Assembly: GCA_022496185.1 (NCBI GenBank)
Contig: WTXG01000034.1
Location: 124,001-188,000 of the forward strand
Reading direction: 5' to 3'
Source: Multifurca ochricompacta
Taxonomy: Eukaryota > Basidiomycota > Agaricomycetes > Russulales > Russulaceae
DNA: 64,000 nt
A program made the translations under genes and the position numbers. Positions 1-13,718 of the stretch are shown one piece after another. Positions within the stretch are counted from its first letter, which is position 1, and every line of letters begins with the position of its first letter. The notes below the pieces were generated by a model. The model was not told the origin of the DNA. It made no database searches and was given only the letters and a program-made list of their open reading frames with translations.

Positions 1-792
1 TGTGAGAGACTGGATCCGATTAGAGGGCAGTGGGAACTATAGGAAAAGAGTGATGGGTGTAACATGTCTTGATAGGTTTTCCGGTGCGTAAACGTATTGC
101 TTTTTCATCGCCGTCATTGCGGCTGCTGTACACACGTATCAATTTATCTGGGCAGACTTCAAGTTACGCGTAAGCCCCGCATTTCTGAAGCTGATAAGAG
201 GCTGATAAGGTTTACATCATTTTGCTAGACAGATAGATACTAACTCAGTTGACCCGACCCGAACAAATGGTACTGTTTGATTTTTTGGTTTTTTTTTTTT
301 TTAATTTTAAAAAAAGAAAGGAAAATGGCTGATTGACACTGTTCATTCCGGGGCTGATTGCCGCCAAGGATTCAGGGTCAAGTTCATTATTACCGTGGCT
401 ATCACTACTTTTACTAAAGTACTTTGTCTGGTCAGCCCTTCCACTGGCAGAGCCTCATTCATCTCCGATGGTTCGGAAGTGGTTATGCCTTCTCTCTCTC
501 TCTCCTTCTCTTTTTATTTTTTATTTTACATTAAAAAATCGGACAGAGAGACGGGACGAAGCGGCACCACCCGCCGTCCATCGGATTCGGACACCCTTTC
601 AAGTAGTGTGAACCCCTACCCTACCTGTCAACAAATGAAAAGAAAAACCTTTTGATTTGTAGGTACAGAATAATTAGGATAAAAGTACCAAGTTGGCCTC
701 CCTCCCCCTCATGCATGCACAAATGGTAGATACATATTGATTGGTGAAGATGATTGGATGAATCATGGCTGTCGGGGAGGTGCGGGTGCCTC
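1..792 (+). repeat. Dispersed repeat, left copy (about 790 bp)
   Basis: Nearly every base from position 1 to about 791 recurs in reverse complement at about 41268-42061, with only scattered substitutions and small length changes in the A/T and CT runs. The left copy may be cut by the window edge. It contains a T-rich run (near 285-303), an A-rich run (near 309-325) and a CT microsatellite (near 490-510). Short open frames in both copies correspond to each other but look like repeat-derived noise. The repeat begins TGTGAGAG at both copies, but I see no matching terminus that proves LTR or TIR class. Family unknown. Confidence 0.8.
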
Positions 793-2170
793 TCCTTCCA
801 CCTCCGATTAAGGTAATGTATGTACATTATACATACCATACACATGCACAAATTCACCCCCATTTACGGTTCGAACCTACATCCCTGTACAGTGCATAAA
901 TGCAAGCGCACGGGCGGGCGCACCGCCGGGGTAGGGGTGTGTGGGGGAGGGCCGACAGTGGGTCTGGTTAATATGAATATATGAATGAAGTAAAAATGAA
1001 TTTGAAATATTATAAATAAACCCGGCCGCTACAGCAAGTGCCCACTTGGCAATAACTCACAGTTTTCGACTGATGGGTGACAATGGGACGACTATCTAAA
1101 TCACACAAAAGCCACGCGCCACGCCACGTTGTTTCAATTCATTTCAGTTCATCCATTCACCGCCTTGGTTTAAAAAATATAAAATAATTTCTTCTGTGAA
1201 GAGTCTGTTCTCGCTTACCGCCGGTGTTTACATGATGGTGATGCCTTATGTATGGACCATGCCAGTACTAGCAATAAGTGTGTGATGTTGTGATACTTCT
1301 ATTATTCGTACATACATAACAACAAAAAAAAAAAGTAAAACGCGTCATGAACCATCGTTCATCAATTGGTAATAATTAGTCTACAGAGGTAAAAGGATTG
1401 AAAGGAAAGGTAATGGATAAAAAAAGAGAGCAATTGCTGTACATTCGTGTCATACGGAGGGGGGCGCACGAGACGCGCACGTTAATATCGTATCGTGATG
1501 TGATTTGATCCGTGCTTGCCGCAACGAACCCCCAAGCGTGGCAGTTCGATTCGAGAACCTGGTTTTTTGGTTTGCTTTGGGTTTGTCCTGGAGAGTGTAG
1601 GTAGTGATGAGAGAGAGAGACGTGTATGAACTTTTCGGAAAAAAAAAAAGGCGTGCGGGGGGAAGGGTTACGATGCTGGATTAGACAGAGAGTGAGAGTG
1701 AGAGATTGTTCCCAAGTTGAGAAGGAGAGACGTTGAACGACAACAGCATGAGACAAAACAGACAGAGAACAGAGTACAAAGAGACAGAGCGAAAGACGGA
1801 GTAGTGGCGATATGCGTGAGTTAAGAGTACAAAAAGTGCAGGGCTTGGATGGCGATTGCGGCTGTTTAGCGAGAAATGAAAAACATGATAGCGTTCATAA
1901 GGAGTGAAGGTCGAAGGGCGAAAGAGGGGGAGGGAGGGATGAACGGTGATTGGGGGGCGAGCGGTGAGCGAAACGGAAATGAAGAGTTGTGGCAGCAATT
2001 TCAAGAGTTCGTGCACACACCCTCCCCCAAAACAAGATGATGATGGTGATGATGATGATAAGGTAACCCACACGCTGGCAACGCATGGATTTCTACAGAA
2101 AATCGGAAAACACACGAGCCAAAAAGAAAAAGAAAGAAAAAAAGCGAAAGCGAACCGCCGCGTAATGGAC
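793..2170. other. Intergenic, no gene recognised
   Basis: I see no conserved coding signal here. The stretch holds A-runs (near 1321-1335 and 1639-1650), a long purine-rich stretch on the plus strand (about 1590-1950) and a short GATGAT run near 2037-2060. It lies downstream of the minus-strand gene that ends at 2171, so part of it will be that gene's 3' region. Confidence 0.5.
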
Positions 2171-3931
2171 TTAGCGCCGAAACCCGCGCCGCAAATTTGA
2201 TGATGACCCGCCATTTGCGCCATTCGCACTGAGACCTCCACCGCTGCCGAGTCCGAATTGTGGGTGGAATATACGTTGTAAGAACGGCCGCTTCTGCGGT
2301 CGTAAGGGTTGGGGTGCGGGTGGCGCGGGAAGATACGGTCCGTTCACAGTGCGGTGGTTTTGTAATGCTGGCGTGGATTTGGACTTGGACGCGGGCTCGG
2401 CATAAAGCCCATTCATACTGTTAGGAGGCTGACGAGGGAAATAGCTGTGAGCTTTCATCTTCGATTTGACGCATCAATTGCTGATAGACGGACTCACCAC
2501 GACCTTAATCTTTTGGCCCGGGCTCGGAATAACGTAGTATGTGCTCCCGGAACTAAAACTCGCGATGTCATCATCGTCATCACCACCTCTCCCACCGCCT
2601 TCCTTGCGACGCGACTTGTCCTTCCTCGATGATTCCTTGGCATTAACCCGAGCTGTATTCGGGCTGGGGGTGCGCGGAAAATGTTCAAATAAGCGTCCTC
2701 GGCTACTGTTTCGGCCAAGTGAACCGCCTACAGGTGTCGGGTCGGATATGGACTGTGCCATGCGGTGAGCATGGTGTGGAGCTGGTGCATGAGTCATCGT
2801 TGGGGGTGGTGGTGGCAGGCGGGACGTTATGACGGGGGGGTTGTATATGTACGATGAAGAATGTGCCGAAGGTGCATAGACGATGGAGGGGGGCCCATGC
2901 CGCCGCGATCCAGAAGCGCTGTTGAAACTTGAGCCCCCGATATGAGAACCGGTTTGTGAGCCAGCGTGGGAGGGCTGCGGCGCATCCGGATGAGATGTGC
3001 CGGCACGTGAAGAGTGATGCCGGGGACGCTGCGCCGAGCTGGAAGGGTAAGAACCGGGTGCCCCACTCGGTTGGATCGCTTGAGGATGGGGATGGGAGTG
3101 ATTGCTGGAGTATGAAAGTGTGCGGGACTGCGTTCGGGAATGCGTCGGCGGACCTACCGGTGGGGGCTCGTGCGGTGATGCAGGGGAGGGGAAGCCATAG
3201 ATCGGAGAAGGCGAAACGATGGGTGGCTGCGGTACAGGTGGCTGCGGTACAGGTGGCGGCTGTTGTGCGGGCTGAAAGCTCTCATATGTGGGCGATACTG
3301 GAGCACTATGCGATTGTGAAGAAGGTGGGGGAGGGCTATAGATCATTTGCAGGGATACAGGGGGTGGTCGAGAAGATGGCGTCGAGCGCATCGATCTTGA
3401 GCGGGAGGTGGGGGGCATGGAAGAGGAATTGTGAGTCTCAGGCGTAAGGTACGAGTTTGGGCTTAGCTGTGGGCCAAGGCCAGTCGGGGATGGGCGGACA
3501 TGGATCGTTTCTGGTTGGGTGGCTATTACTGGCGGAGGCGGGGTGATGTACAAAGGGGTGGTATGAGAAGGGGCGCGACTATGTATGTTAGGATTTGAAG
3601 GAGGATAGCCATGAGAACCAGCTCGTGGACGAGAGTGATATGGGGGTGATGCGTGCTTCTGGCTTTGTGGTGACCATGGCTTAATTCCCGAGACTGGTAC
3701 ATCAGGTCTCCCATCGGGATATCTTAAAACCATACGTGGCGGGAGTGAATGACTGCTCTCTCCATCAGAATCTTGAGAGCTGAGACCATCATCAGTATCG
3801 CTGACTAGAGAAGGTGGTACGAAAGGTGCAACAAGGGTCTTGCCAGACAAAGAGTCTACCCAATTAGCGGTACGAGCGCGAGCGGCAAGATAATGGGCGA
3901 TGGCTTCAGGATCAGTGGTATATTCTGTCAT
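2171..3931 (-). CDS. Pro/Ser-rich, mostly disordered protein of unknown function
   Basis: Two exons. Exon 1 (3931-2498) encodes 478 residues from a clear ATG. A small intron follows, donor GTGAGT at 2497. Two acceptors keep the frame: 2459 (39-nt intron) or 2429 (69-nt intron, with a better pyrimidine tract and a CTCAC branch-like motif). Exon 2 runs to the stop at 2171, giving about 563-573 residues. The first 70 residues look ordered (MTEYTTDPEAIAHYLAARAR...). The rest is dominated by Pro, Ser, His and Gln with polyproline runs, a lysine/arginine-rich patch and an acidic DDDDD run near residue 460. No catalytic motif is visible. It may be a scaffold or regulatory protein, but function is unknown. 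The coding call is firm because both exons stay open through strongly biased composition and the intron joins them in phase. Confidence 0.75.
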
Positions 3932-6900
3932 ACGAGAGAGAAAGAAATTGAACTGAACAAAGGAAAATACGGAACGCGCTGTTGGCGAGGGAAAAGGAGA
4001 ATGGGAGGGAAGGGGTGGCCGAGGCCTTTATAGATGTGTCGAAAGGAAAGAAAAGGAAAAGTCAGTTGTATCTCCTCCTCTTTCCTCTTTTTTCTCATTT
4101 TCATTTTCCTTTCGTTTTCGTTATTACATATTATCTCCGGGCGATTCGTCAAACTGAACCGTTTCGTTCAACACTCTCAACGTGTTTTCAACGAGGCCAG
4201 ACTCAACAATATTCACACACTTCACACACTTCCAAATCCTCAGCTTACTCTTCCTATCCTTGTAACCTCCGTTCCGCCTTACAAAGTCGACTTTTTTCTT
4301 TCAAGTGAGCGAGTACAGCAATTCATTGATTGTGGCACCGAGTATATCTGTACGTGGGCCACGGTCGGGGGTCAACTCATTGCAACGAGCACATTGCCAA
4401 GTCGTCCCCGTCCCGAACTATCTCCCCCTCCCTTCAGGTCCGTCAGTTGTTCTTTTCACTTTAATTATCTCTCATCCCTGCTTGCTGGGGCACATGGACG
4501 TCGTATCCGGGTCATGTAGGTATCACATCTGAACGCTTTCCGAACGGTATATCTGCGGGTCACCCTCTTGACCGGTTGGGATAATCAACTCATCAGTTTC
4601 CGCCGTTTTTCACGCGCCCTCTTCTTTCCTCGGGAAACGGACCCGCGCTCCGGCCTTTTTCGTAATGGGTAGTCCGAACCTTTGATCCCTTGAATCGGCT
4701 CAGTCCCCCTTCTGCGCCTCGATGAATATAGCTACCGCTCTACGCCCCTCCATCTGGCACACAGATATTTCCATCCAAAGTGAAAGTGAGTGATAAGTGA
4801 AAGTGAATCCAATGCCACAAAGGTTTAGACCCGCTCCGCTCAACTTGTTACTACTTGTCTCTTCCGCAGTGTCTCCGGCTCCCCGTTCCTCGACCGACTT
4901 TTTAGCGACGGAATTTCCTCGCCGGGATATCTCTCGGCGTCCCCTCGTGCGCCTGGATCCGCTTCTTCTTTTCTCCGCCAAGTTGGCTTCTCTCATACAC
5001 TACGCGGACGCAATACTTGGGACACGTCAATCTATAACTTAATGTATTCTCCTTGGTATCGCTGTGTTGTGTTCAACCCCGCTGCGAGTCTCCACCAATT
5101 TTCCCGTTCGTTCGAGACCTTCAGCCCCATCTCAAGCCCAGGCTTCGTCCCCAGCGCTTATACCCCACACTTTACCCATGACCTATGATCGAGGTCCTGG
5201 GTCAAGCGCTGGTCTTTTGTCAGCTGGCGTAGATCGCTGCTTTTGTGAGCATCTCTAATGTGGCGCTAGCGCTAACAACGGTTTGCGAGATGCCATTATT
5301 TCATTGCTTACGATGAAACGAAAATACCTATTAAACTCGTATTTTTTTCACATGGTCTGACAGGGTCCAAACAAACATATGACTCGAGATGTGTACCGAC
5401 CAGACGGTATCAGGTCCCCAAAGGTGATGAGAAGCGGGGCCACTGATCAGCAACGCTAACACATGATATGGGCATAGGTTAAGGGACTTGCCAAATACTA
5501 TTCTGCTTCCGCCGTATCCCGGTTTCAGCATGCAAAGCGATGAACTTCAATGCCATGAGGAAAGGATCAGAGTCTGCTATTTGTTGTCCCGTCACAATAT
5601 GTAAAAACAAATCCGACTTGACTTATGCGTCATGCGAAACATCTGTTTCGAGTATACCAACGCTCACTCTTGCTGTCATTCCCTTTCCCGCACTTGCATG
5701 CGTGTCGCCTTCCGCATCGAGAGTTTAAAAGACCCTTGACGGAACGCGGAACGCCTTTGAGATAACCTGGGTCACTCACTCACTCGCTGGCAACCCACCA
5801 CCAAACCCGCTCCTCAAATCGCCCGAAACCCCACTACCTAACCGACCATCGGTCCTTCCCCCATTTTCAGGGGCCGCTTCGTCGCCGTATCTATTCCCGG
5901 ATTGAGAACTGCTCCCTGGTGATTGGAGCATCATCGTTTATCTTGTTTCCCCCCCTCCCCCCATCTGCGAGTGCCTAACTGGACTCGGGCTCCCGCTTCC
6001 CGCCCTACGCCGCACACAAGACAGGGTTCCAGGTGTAGGCGTTGTCACAACTCTGATTCTTTATGTCATTTTTCATTTAACCTGGTCCAGCTGACGTCGT
6101 TCCAGATGATTAACATCTTTCGAGAAAGAGGAGTTTAACTAATCGCATGGATCATTTTGGCCAGTCTGAAATATATGATAATATGAAGGGGCTTCCGACC
6201 TCCATCATCGTTATGCGGGGATTTCATGATGTCAGAAGAAGGTTCCTTCGATGGCCCTATGATCATAAGACGACTACGCGAGATGAGAGAAAAGGGATGG
6301 GTTGATTCATAAACCTTCCTTCAAGTCAGCTGACGGTCAAATCTTACTGTGGGTGACTCGACAATGACGGTCGGATGTTAGCTGTCAGCTGGGAAAATAA
6401 AACACGTCAGGTTCTTGCCCCTCTGGCAGAGCGCGACTTCCCAGCGCATGCCATTTGTTTCCCGTAAATAATGCCGGCACTCCGCACCTCCATACCTTTT
6501 TATATTCCTCTCTCACACACGTGCACATGCAACTTTTTTATAAAAAAAAAAAAAGAACAACGCCACGCACACGATCATCGTTTTTCGTTTTTCTTTTTTT
6601 TTTTTTTTGCGTTTCTGCTGGGCAGTAAAAATTAGGGAATCGCAATTGGGAATTGGGAATTTATGTTCCGGCAGGCGTGTCACCATAAGACGGTTGAGAG
6701 TTCAGAGAGGGCTCCCTGTTCTGTCACGCTTAACACGCGAGATACACGCGCTCCTCCCCGCGAACAAAGGAATCAAAGATTTTGTGTGTTCTCTCGTAAC
6801 GATGAAAGCCACGTTGTTGATGTTCCCCGCCGTTCAAACCACTCCAGTGATCCAGCCAACGCGCGCGCCCCCCCCCCCACCACGCGTCCCTTCCCACACA

Positions 6901-9900
6901 CATGCGGCGCACACACATGTACACCGCTCAACACCCGCATCAACTTTTCTTTCATAAATAGCAATTGTGCTGTTATATATATGACTTTTTTTGGAGCTGA
7001 AGCTCTTTAGCCTTAAAACCATGCGTTGGCATCATGGCGGCGGGTTTTTGGTACACGATTTGTGATATGTGCGAAACAACAGAGAGATAGAGAGATAGAC
7101 ATACCCTACATACATACATACATACATACATACATCCACACCTTTCCTACCATCACACATGCAAAGGGAGAAAGTAAAGAGGAAGTATTGGAACTGAAAA
7201 ATTGGAAGAGGCTTTTCGAAAACGCGAGGCGCGGGGGAGGGAAGGGGGAACGTGGCGTGTAAGTATGTATATCCATCCATCACTACAGTACCCTTCATAA
7301 TCATGAAAGTTTTCAAATTAATGACTCGACTCTTTCGAGACACCCTCCTTCCCCCGTAGTGAAGAGTAAAAAACAGTGTAGATCAAATAAAAAAAAAGGA
7401 CAAAGACAGAGACAGAGACAGGGAGAAAGAGAAAGAGAAAGAATGTGAGAATGCGAGAATGTAAGAATATGCAAAGCTTTGAGAGAGAAGGACTGACTGA
7501 CTGCCTAGAACCTGGAAGGGAGGGGAATGGAGAGAGGAAAGAAGGGGGTTTCTTATCGCGGGGTCGATCAGATCGATTGATTAGAGGAGTGTTGTATGTG
7601 TTTGGCGTGAGGCGATGCGTGGCTGCTGCTCCTGCTACCCTTTCACTCACACTCACAGCTCACACATTACCAGGGGCTCGGTAAGTCCCTTGGTCTTGGT
7701 TTTTTTTTAGTATGGTACCTTGAGTTCTGTCCCGTTTTCGTCTTTTCATCGAACCGATTCAAGTCAGTCCAGGTCCAGGTCCAATTGTGTGTGTGTGTGC
7801 GCGTGAGGCTCGAGGCCTGCCTTCGAAAGAAATATAAGCAAATCAGCCTTGCCTTTGCATGCTGATCGTGTTTCAAAGTTGTTGTAAAAGGCGGTGCTTC
7901 GAGTCTCTCTCTCCGAAACGTATACTTGGTTTATGAACTGCAAGGGTTTGGAAGGGCATGAGATGGCAGCTTCTGACGATTCCTACGAGCGAGCTGAACC
8001 GCATAACATCAACATGGTCAATCTAATGCAGAGAGGAATAAAAACAAAATATAAATATAAAAGGGAAGCTAGGCAATGATCACGAATAGATGGGTCCTGT
8101 ACTAACAAACGCCCAATACAGTACACATAGGATGAGTACGTGTGTAAATGGGCGTTGAAAAAAAAAAAAGATGGAAGAAAGGCAACATAGCAAGCCAGGC
8201 GCGCGCTTCATGCAAAATGACAGATCATCCAGTCATCCAGTCATCGCCTCTTCTTTTTCTATGTGCTTCGTTTGATTCACTCTCCTGCCTCAAAGCCGCA
8301 GACGTAACGGTGGAGTTGCCCTTTCTACTGGGGAACACACACGAGGAGACTAACCCCAAGGACTCTTGCCCTAATAATATAAATCCTGTGCTAGTAGTTG
8401 GGGTATTAGCCTGGCATCAGACGTTTGCAAGGGGCGCACATATGAATGAACGTATGGGGAAGGGAGGCTACACCCTTTCTGGCTCGGTGCCTCCAGACGA
8501 GAAAGGACCCATTTTGTTCTCGCTTGGATGACGGCGGCCGTCAATTACTACCACCACAACCACCACTAACCACCATCATCATCATTATAATTGCCAGTCG
8601 TCAAGGATAATCAGTTTGGAGAGTGACCTTCCCATTGTTGTGAAAAGGGACGTGGGAGAGGGGAGGGGGGAGGGTGCCTCGTGTTTAATCTGGCGATATC
8701 TGTGAAATAGATCCGGCCATGCCATTCCGGAGAGTTTAAAATAAAAGAAGCGCCAGCACTACTGGCACCTGCCTTTGGTGGGTAATCTTAGGCACCAGGA
8801 CGGTTTCGTACCTCAAAATGATACAGTCAGAAAAGCAAACCTCTGTACATGAGCTCGAACCGTTATGTTAAAGCGAGCCTCGAATGATCGGAAGTATAAA
8901 AAAAAAGAATACCGGGTTTTGAGGTAACACTGAGAATGTGAGGAGGGTGTTAGTGACGGCTCCTCGGTTGTAAGAGGTTGCCGGTGATCATGGTCATGAG
9001 TAGCGCAGGCAGGAATCACAGACAGTTGTGCATTAATTTTAATCATGAATGAGCAAATAGAAACCCTCTACTCGAAGAAAAGAGGGCATACGGTATGAAG
9101 CCATAACGTATGGTATAGTCCCAGGTGATCTCCCATGAAGAAAAGCAGAATGGAAGAGGGCCGGCGTCACTTTGAATTACGCACGCGTCATCAGGGCTGG
9201 AGCACTTCCGCTGAGGGACTCCCCTCCCCTCTTCCGAGTGTAGAATGACCTCGACGCAGAAACGAGCCAAGCCGGGCCACTACTCGTGTCAAGCACGTGC
9301 AGATAAGCGAGGGTGGGTTCCTCAGTCCACAGACTCTGCAAGAGCCAAGGCAGTTGTGGAAAGCCCAAGACAAAAAGACTCTATGATGCCATACCCGATC
9401 AGGAATCTCCTAGAAAGCCAGGAAAGTGTTGGATGAATTTCACCTTGTAACGAGGATAGAAATTGAGAGATATCTGTCACAACTGATGGGCACAATCTAT
9501 GTGATGAAGTCGAACCCCCCCCCCCCCCCCACTGTCGGGTTTGACGGTGCCCAGCAATCTGAACTGGGTCACTTCTCCATGCACGCGCGGAAAGACACCT
9601 TTTGGACCTAAACTTTATGGCGTACCAGTGAAAAAATTCCCATTCAGGGAGGCGACGAAGTAAGCGATTGTTGAGATCGGCGTCACCCGACCCATCCATC
9701 GAGTTTTACGGAATGGAACCCCCCACCTTCCCCACACCAGATCGTTTCCACAAGTTCCCGTCAGCGGGTTCAGCCCGATAGCACAGTCTCGTAGAATAGG
9801 CCAGTACAAACAAGTTGAGTTTAAGCTAGAGCAAAGCAAGTGTACTGTATAGACTCGTCGGAGGTCGAAGGAAGGAACGGGAAGCAATAAACCTGGGCGC

Positions 9901-12451
9901 CATTTATTCGAGAGTCCTGTCGTCGCAGGAGAGGTTGCGTCATACCACGCAATTAGAACAGCACACCCACGGCTCGAGTAGCGGCGAATATAAATACACC
10001 GAAGAAGAGCGGGAGGGAGGGGGGGGAAGGCCAACCACAACCACTCTCAAACTGGGATTGACGACCACAACAACTCACCGAGTAGGATAGCACACATACC
10101 CCAAACGTACTCCAACCCCTCCCTTTGTTTTGTGCTAAACGTACTTGGGCAGTTCTTTTCGAGGCGTGAAACGGATGGATTATTAAAAAAAACGCGCGAC
10201 GCACGGTCATAATTTTCGAATGTTGGCAGATCATGATACCAGAAACATGAAGAGGTGAGTGGAATGAGGTCCATGTAGTCTGACACGGGATAAGATGTCT
10301 CGAAGCGCAAAGGACCGAAAAAATTCAACCAAACGGAATCTATATCAGGTCTCTGTCACATACCTTACTAGTAGCAGCAAGTCTCAAGAAGAAATAATAG
10401 CAACGTGGTCGGGGAGCCGCGGCCGCACGCCAATTGCGTCTAAATATTCATGGAGTCTCTCCTCCGGGAAATCCACAGCCAAACTTAGAATATGAGTAAA
10501 TGACTGGCCCTCCCCCCCCAAAATGCCTGAGCATCCATCGGAAAGAAGGGTTTTCGCTCCCAAAAGAAAAAAAAAAAAGTGCTGCCGACGATGCTCGGCT
10601 CGGACTCGAAGAGTGCCAAAGGGGAGTTCGCTCACTATCCCAGTCAGATGATAACGACGATTTCAACGAGACATCATCCTTGGCTTCCCGTACATAAGAG
10701 AGAGCCTTTCCGTTATTTTGATCACGAGTTCTTTGACATAAAACACAACCCACCCCCCCCCCCGCCCCACCCCTCATTCACTCACACTCTTCCTGGGAAA
10801 CTGTGCACCTCGCCGAGTGACTGGATGTTGGATGGCAACGCTATTCCTCCTCTTCCTCCTCCTTACGACCCTTTACGACCCAGACATGATGATCGGCGGT
10901 GAGGGGAAACAAACAAAGTACATAAAGTCGAAGGCAAAAATCAAAACAAAAAAAAAGGTTCACTCGTCGTCCTCGGACTTCTTTTTTTGCTGAGGAGTCG
11001 GGGACTTTCTAGCTCAAGGATGCTCTACTACTGCTTCTGTTGTTGCTGGGGTACTTCCATACGGCCGCCGTCAAGCCGCTTTTGACGTGTGTGAGAAGAA
11101 GGATACCATTCAAACCAAGGGAGAGGTAACGGGCAGCAGAAGAATCGACGCGCAGTTATCCCCCCAAAGAGGAAGGTTCTTATGGAGCGCAGTCTACGAA
11201 GTACACTGAAATACAGTTAGTAGTACCTCACGATAGCCAGACTCGCCGAACGAGAACGAATTGACTCGGAACCAACTGGGCTTTGTCGAAAAGGGTCAAG
11301 AAACGTAGGTTTGTTTGTTTTTTTGTGTCAGCCCATTCGTCCAGTCCCGGTTGATTGACAAGCACAGATTATATACGAGTAGGCCGCCTCTCTTGAGCAA
11401 ACTGGTAAGCTAGAGGGGGTGGGGGAGGGGGGCATTATTACGGAATGGGGGAGAACGGAATTCGCCCATCGGGTCATTATGAAGAGTCCGAGTTATTGAG
11501 TATCGCCGTCCCCAGCCAACGGACCGGTGATAGGCTTTTCTTTCTTTCGAAAAAGATGACCGCCTTATCCTCGAGGCGCGGGACAATGGTCGCGACGTAC
11601 GTACCAAGATGAACGCAGGGGATGGGAGACATCACGTGGCAAGGAGAAAGGGATAAAATCCGCGGGCTACGTGGTTTATAAAACGACGATGAGAAGTCTC
11701 GTCGTTTCCCCCATGTAGAGTATGGTAAGTTCAGCAGATTGAATAAATGTTCGAAAGGGCAAGACCTTACCGGCTCTAGTTGACCCCTTCTCATCCCTTC
11801 CCCCTGCGATCACAGTCAGTTTGGTGGGACTCAACTACCGCGAACGTTAGTCCATCAACTATACGCGTGACGACATGATTAAACAGATTTATAAGAGGGT
11901 TTCGTACCCGTCGCCAAAGCGATGCCGCTGCCAGTGGAAGTAACGAAGCCGACGCTAACGGCACGGCATGAAAGGATTCAGCCTTTCGAGAAAGAGAAAT
12001 CATGTGCGATGAGATGCGAGGTGTACGGACTGATTTCTTTTTTTTTGTAAAAAATAAATAAATACATAAAAACACGTTTCTTTAGGTGAAACATGGTCTA
12101 TCTTACTCGCCGCATATCGGAACACGAGCCCGAAGAACGTCATGGGGACGTTTCAAAAATGCGAAGTGGGTATTCATTGAAATCTTACATGGGCACACAT
12201 GAACAAAAACTTTTGATACAACCAATGCATGGTTTACAAGATGACACATTGCAATGGAAAGACGACTGACAAACGAGGAGTGGTTCGTGATACAGGTACA
12301 GAAAGACATACAGCAGCATAACAGTATTGGCACCAAAAACAAATATCTAGGTAGATCCCCAGTGGATTAAGTGCGTGATGAACGGATAAGTATAATGCAA
12401 AAAAGGTGCGTGTCAGGGGAAAAAAAGAAAAGAAAAAATATAATAATTAGC
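3932..12451. other. 8.5-kb gene-poor stretch
   Basis: No protein family was recognised on either strand. Open frames here are short and consist of low-complexity translations. Visible structure: an A-run near 6542-6554, a T-run near 6596-6608, a CA-rich patch near 6895-6925, an (ACAT)n microsatellite at about 7107-7134, a run of 16 C at 9515-9530, and A-runs near 10568-10578 and 10942-10957. It separates the start of the gene at 2171-3931 from the end of the DUF6699 gene at 12452, so it contains at least one promoter and one 3' region. Because base losses occur elsewhere in the window, a poorly conserved multi-exon gene could be missed here. Confidence 0.4.
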
Positions 12452-13718
12452 CTACACCTTCCTCGTCTTCATTTCCCACATTCCATCACGACCCCGCACG
12501 AGTCCCACGAAGATGCAATCCCGCATGAGATAGTCCATCTTCTTCACGCCTTGGCCCATTGCGCCCTGATTATACTGACACCGTTCCTTCCACGCGCGTG
12601 CGATCTTCTCCCGTTCTTCCTGCGTGATCTCGTTGTTATAAAAGTCCGAATTCTTGATGCGCGACGAAAGGACGTGTTGGATTTGCGTGAACAGGTCGTG
12701 AAGTGTCACGCCGATCCCGTTGTTGGTCGTAACTTCAATGTACCATGGTAGACGCGAGTGGTACAGCTTCATGTAAGGCGTCGGCGGTTCCGTTGTAAAT
12801 CGTGTAAAGTCGTAGCTAGTGATCGGACGCTTCAATTCGCGGAAAAGCACTCGCGAGAGGTCTTCCCGTAGGTCCCACAGCACCGGGGGTTCCCGAAGTG
12901 CAGAAAAGCGAATACGATCGTCCAAAGTCCGCGATGTGGTGTCCACTAACCAAAGCCCAACCCAACAACAATGAACGTCTGAAAAAAAAAATCGGAGGGG
13001 AGGGTGAGGACGCACCTGGAGGAAAGCTTTTCCCGCGAATCAAGCTTGGAATAATTGAACTTACGCCTGATCGGGGCATTTGAAAACGGGGTCTCCATGT
13101 ACCAGGTCGATCATATAACCGAGCTTCACGCTCTGGCGGGCGCGTCGATGCGGAACGGGATAAGCTCGAGGGAGAATGGGTGTAAGATCCGCCACTACTG
13201 CTCGAGTGATGAGGCGATGATAGATATACCCCCGGTGGTACGACTGGTGATATGATCCCACCCCCATCTAACAGCATGGAACTGTCAAAGGCGCTCTCGC
13301 TTGTTCTGGGTTCGTATGTCGAATACATCTGGGTATGGTGGTGGGAGTCGGGGGGTACGTAGTTTCTTGCGTCGAACGGAACTGCTGCGGGTTCGGGGGG
13401 GATATAATTCCATGCATCGAAAGGCCCGACCGGGCCTGGGGTGGGATATCCGGGAACGGGTACGGGCGCTGCAATGGGAACGGGTCCAGCTGGATATATT
13501 GCTACGGTAGGGGGCATCCCTCCACCAGAATAGTTTTGGGGGTCGATAGGCGGGAGCCCCCACTGGTCGGGGCCGGTAGGAGGGGCCGGCCACGTCGGGG
13601 CGAAGTTAGATGGTTGTCCTGCTCCGGCTTCGAAGTATCCTGGACCTCCTGCCATACCTGTAATACCAGAGAGCTCTGAAAGTGGAGGTACCTGGACGTA
13701 GGTTGTCGCAATGCCCAT
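12452..13718 (-). CDS. DUF6699 domain protein (first of two)
   Basis: The N-terminal half, from the ATG at 13718, is a Pro/Gly/Tyr-rich disordered region (MGIATTYVQVPPLSELSG...). The C-terminal half carries a DUF6699 core: PPVLWDLRED, then LPWYIEV, then GVTLHDLFTQIQ, a charged helix, and MDYLMRDCIFVGL before the stop at 12452. DUF6699 is widespread in agaricomycetes; its function is not known to me. One intron joins the halves, but its ends are ambiguous. Donor GTAAGT at 13064 with acceptor at 13016 (49 nt) keeps the frame and gives 405 residues. Donor GTGCGT at 13015 with the acceptor after a T10 run (37 nt), or a later TTAG, also keeps frame. The next gene upstream, RRP46, is on the same strand about 0.9 kb away. 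Confidence 0.8.

Noticed and set aside
333..655. Overlapping open frames in the left 790-bp repeat
   Set aside because: They recur in the inverted copy at 41434-41725 and are built on CT and poly-T tracts; no protein family is evident.
866..880. GGTTCGAACC, a Pol III B-box-like palindrome
   Set aside because: No A box, stems or terminator fit a tRNA here.
1681..2241. Minus-strand open frame of 186 codons next to the gene at 2171-3931
   Set aside because: It overlaps the real exon 2 in another frame and is made of Ser/Phe/Leu-rich translation of a purine tract.
2929..3447. 172-codon plus-strand frame
   Set aside because: It is the antisense shadow of the Pro/Ser-rich gene.
7026..7343. Open frames over the (ACAT)n microsatellite
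   Set aside because: The translations are repeats of Tyr-Ile-His-Thr type from the microsatellite itself.
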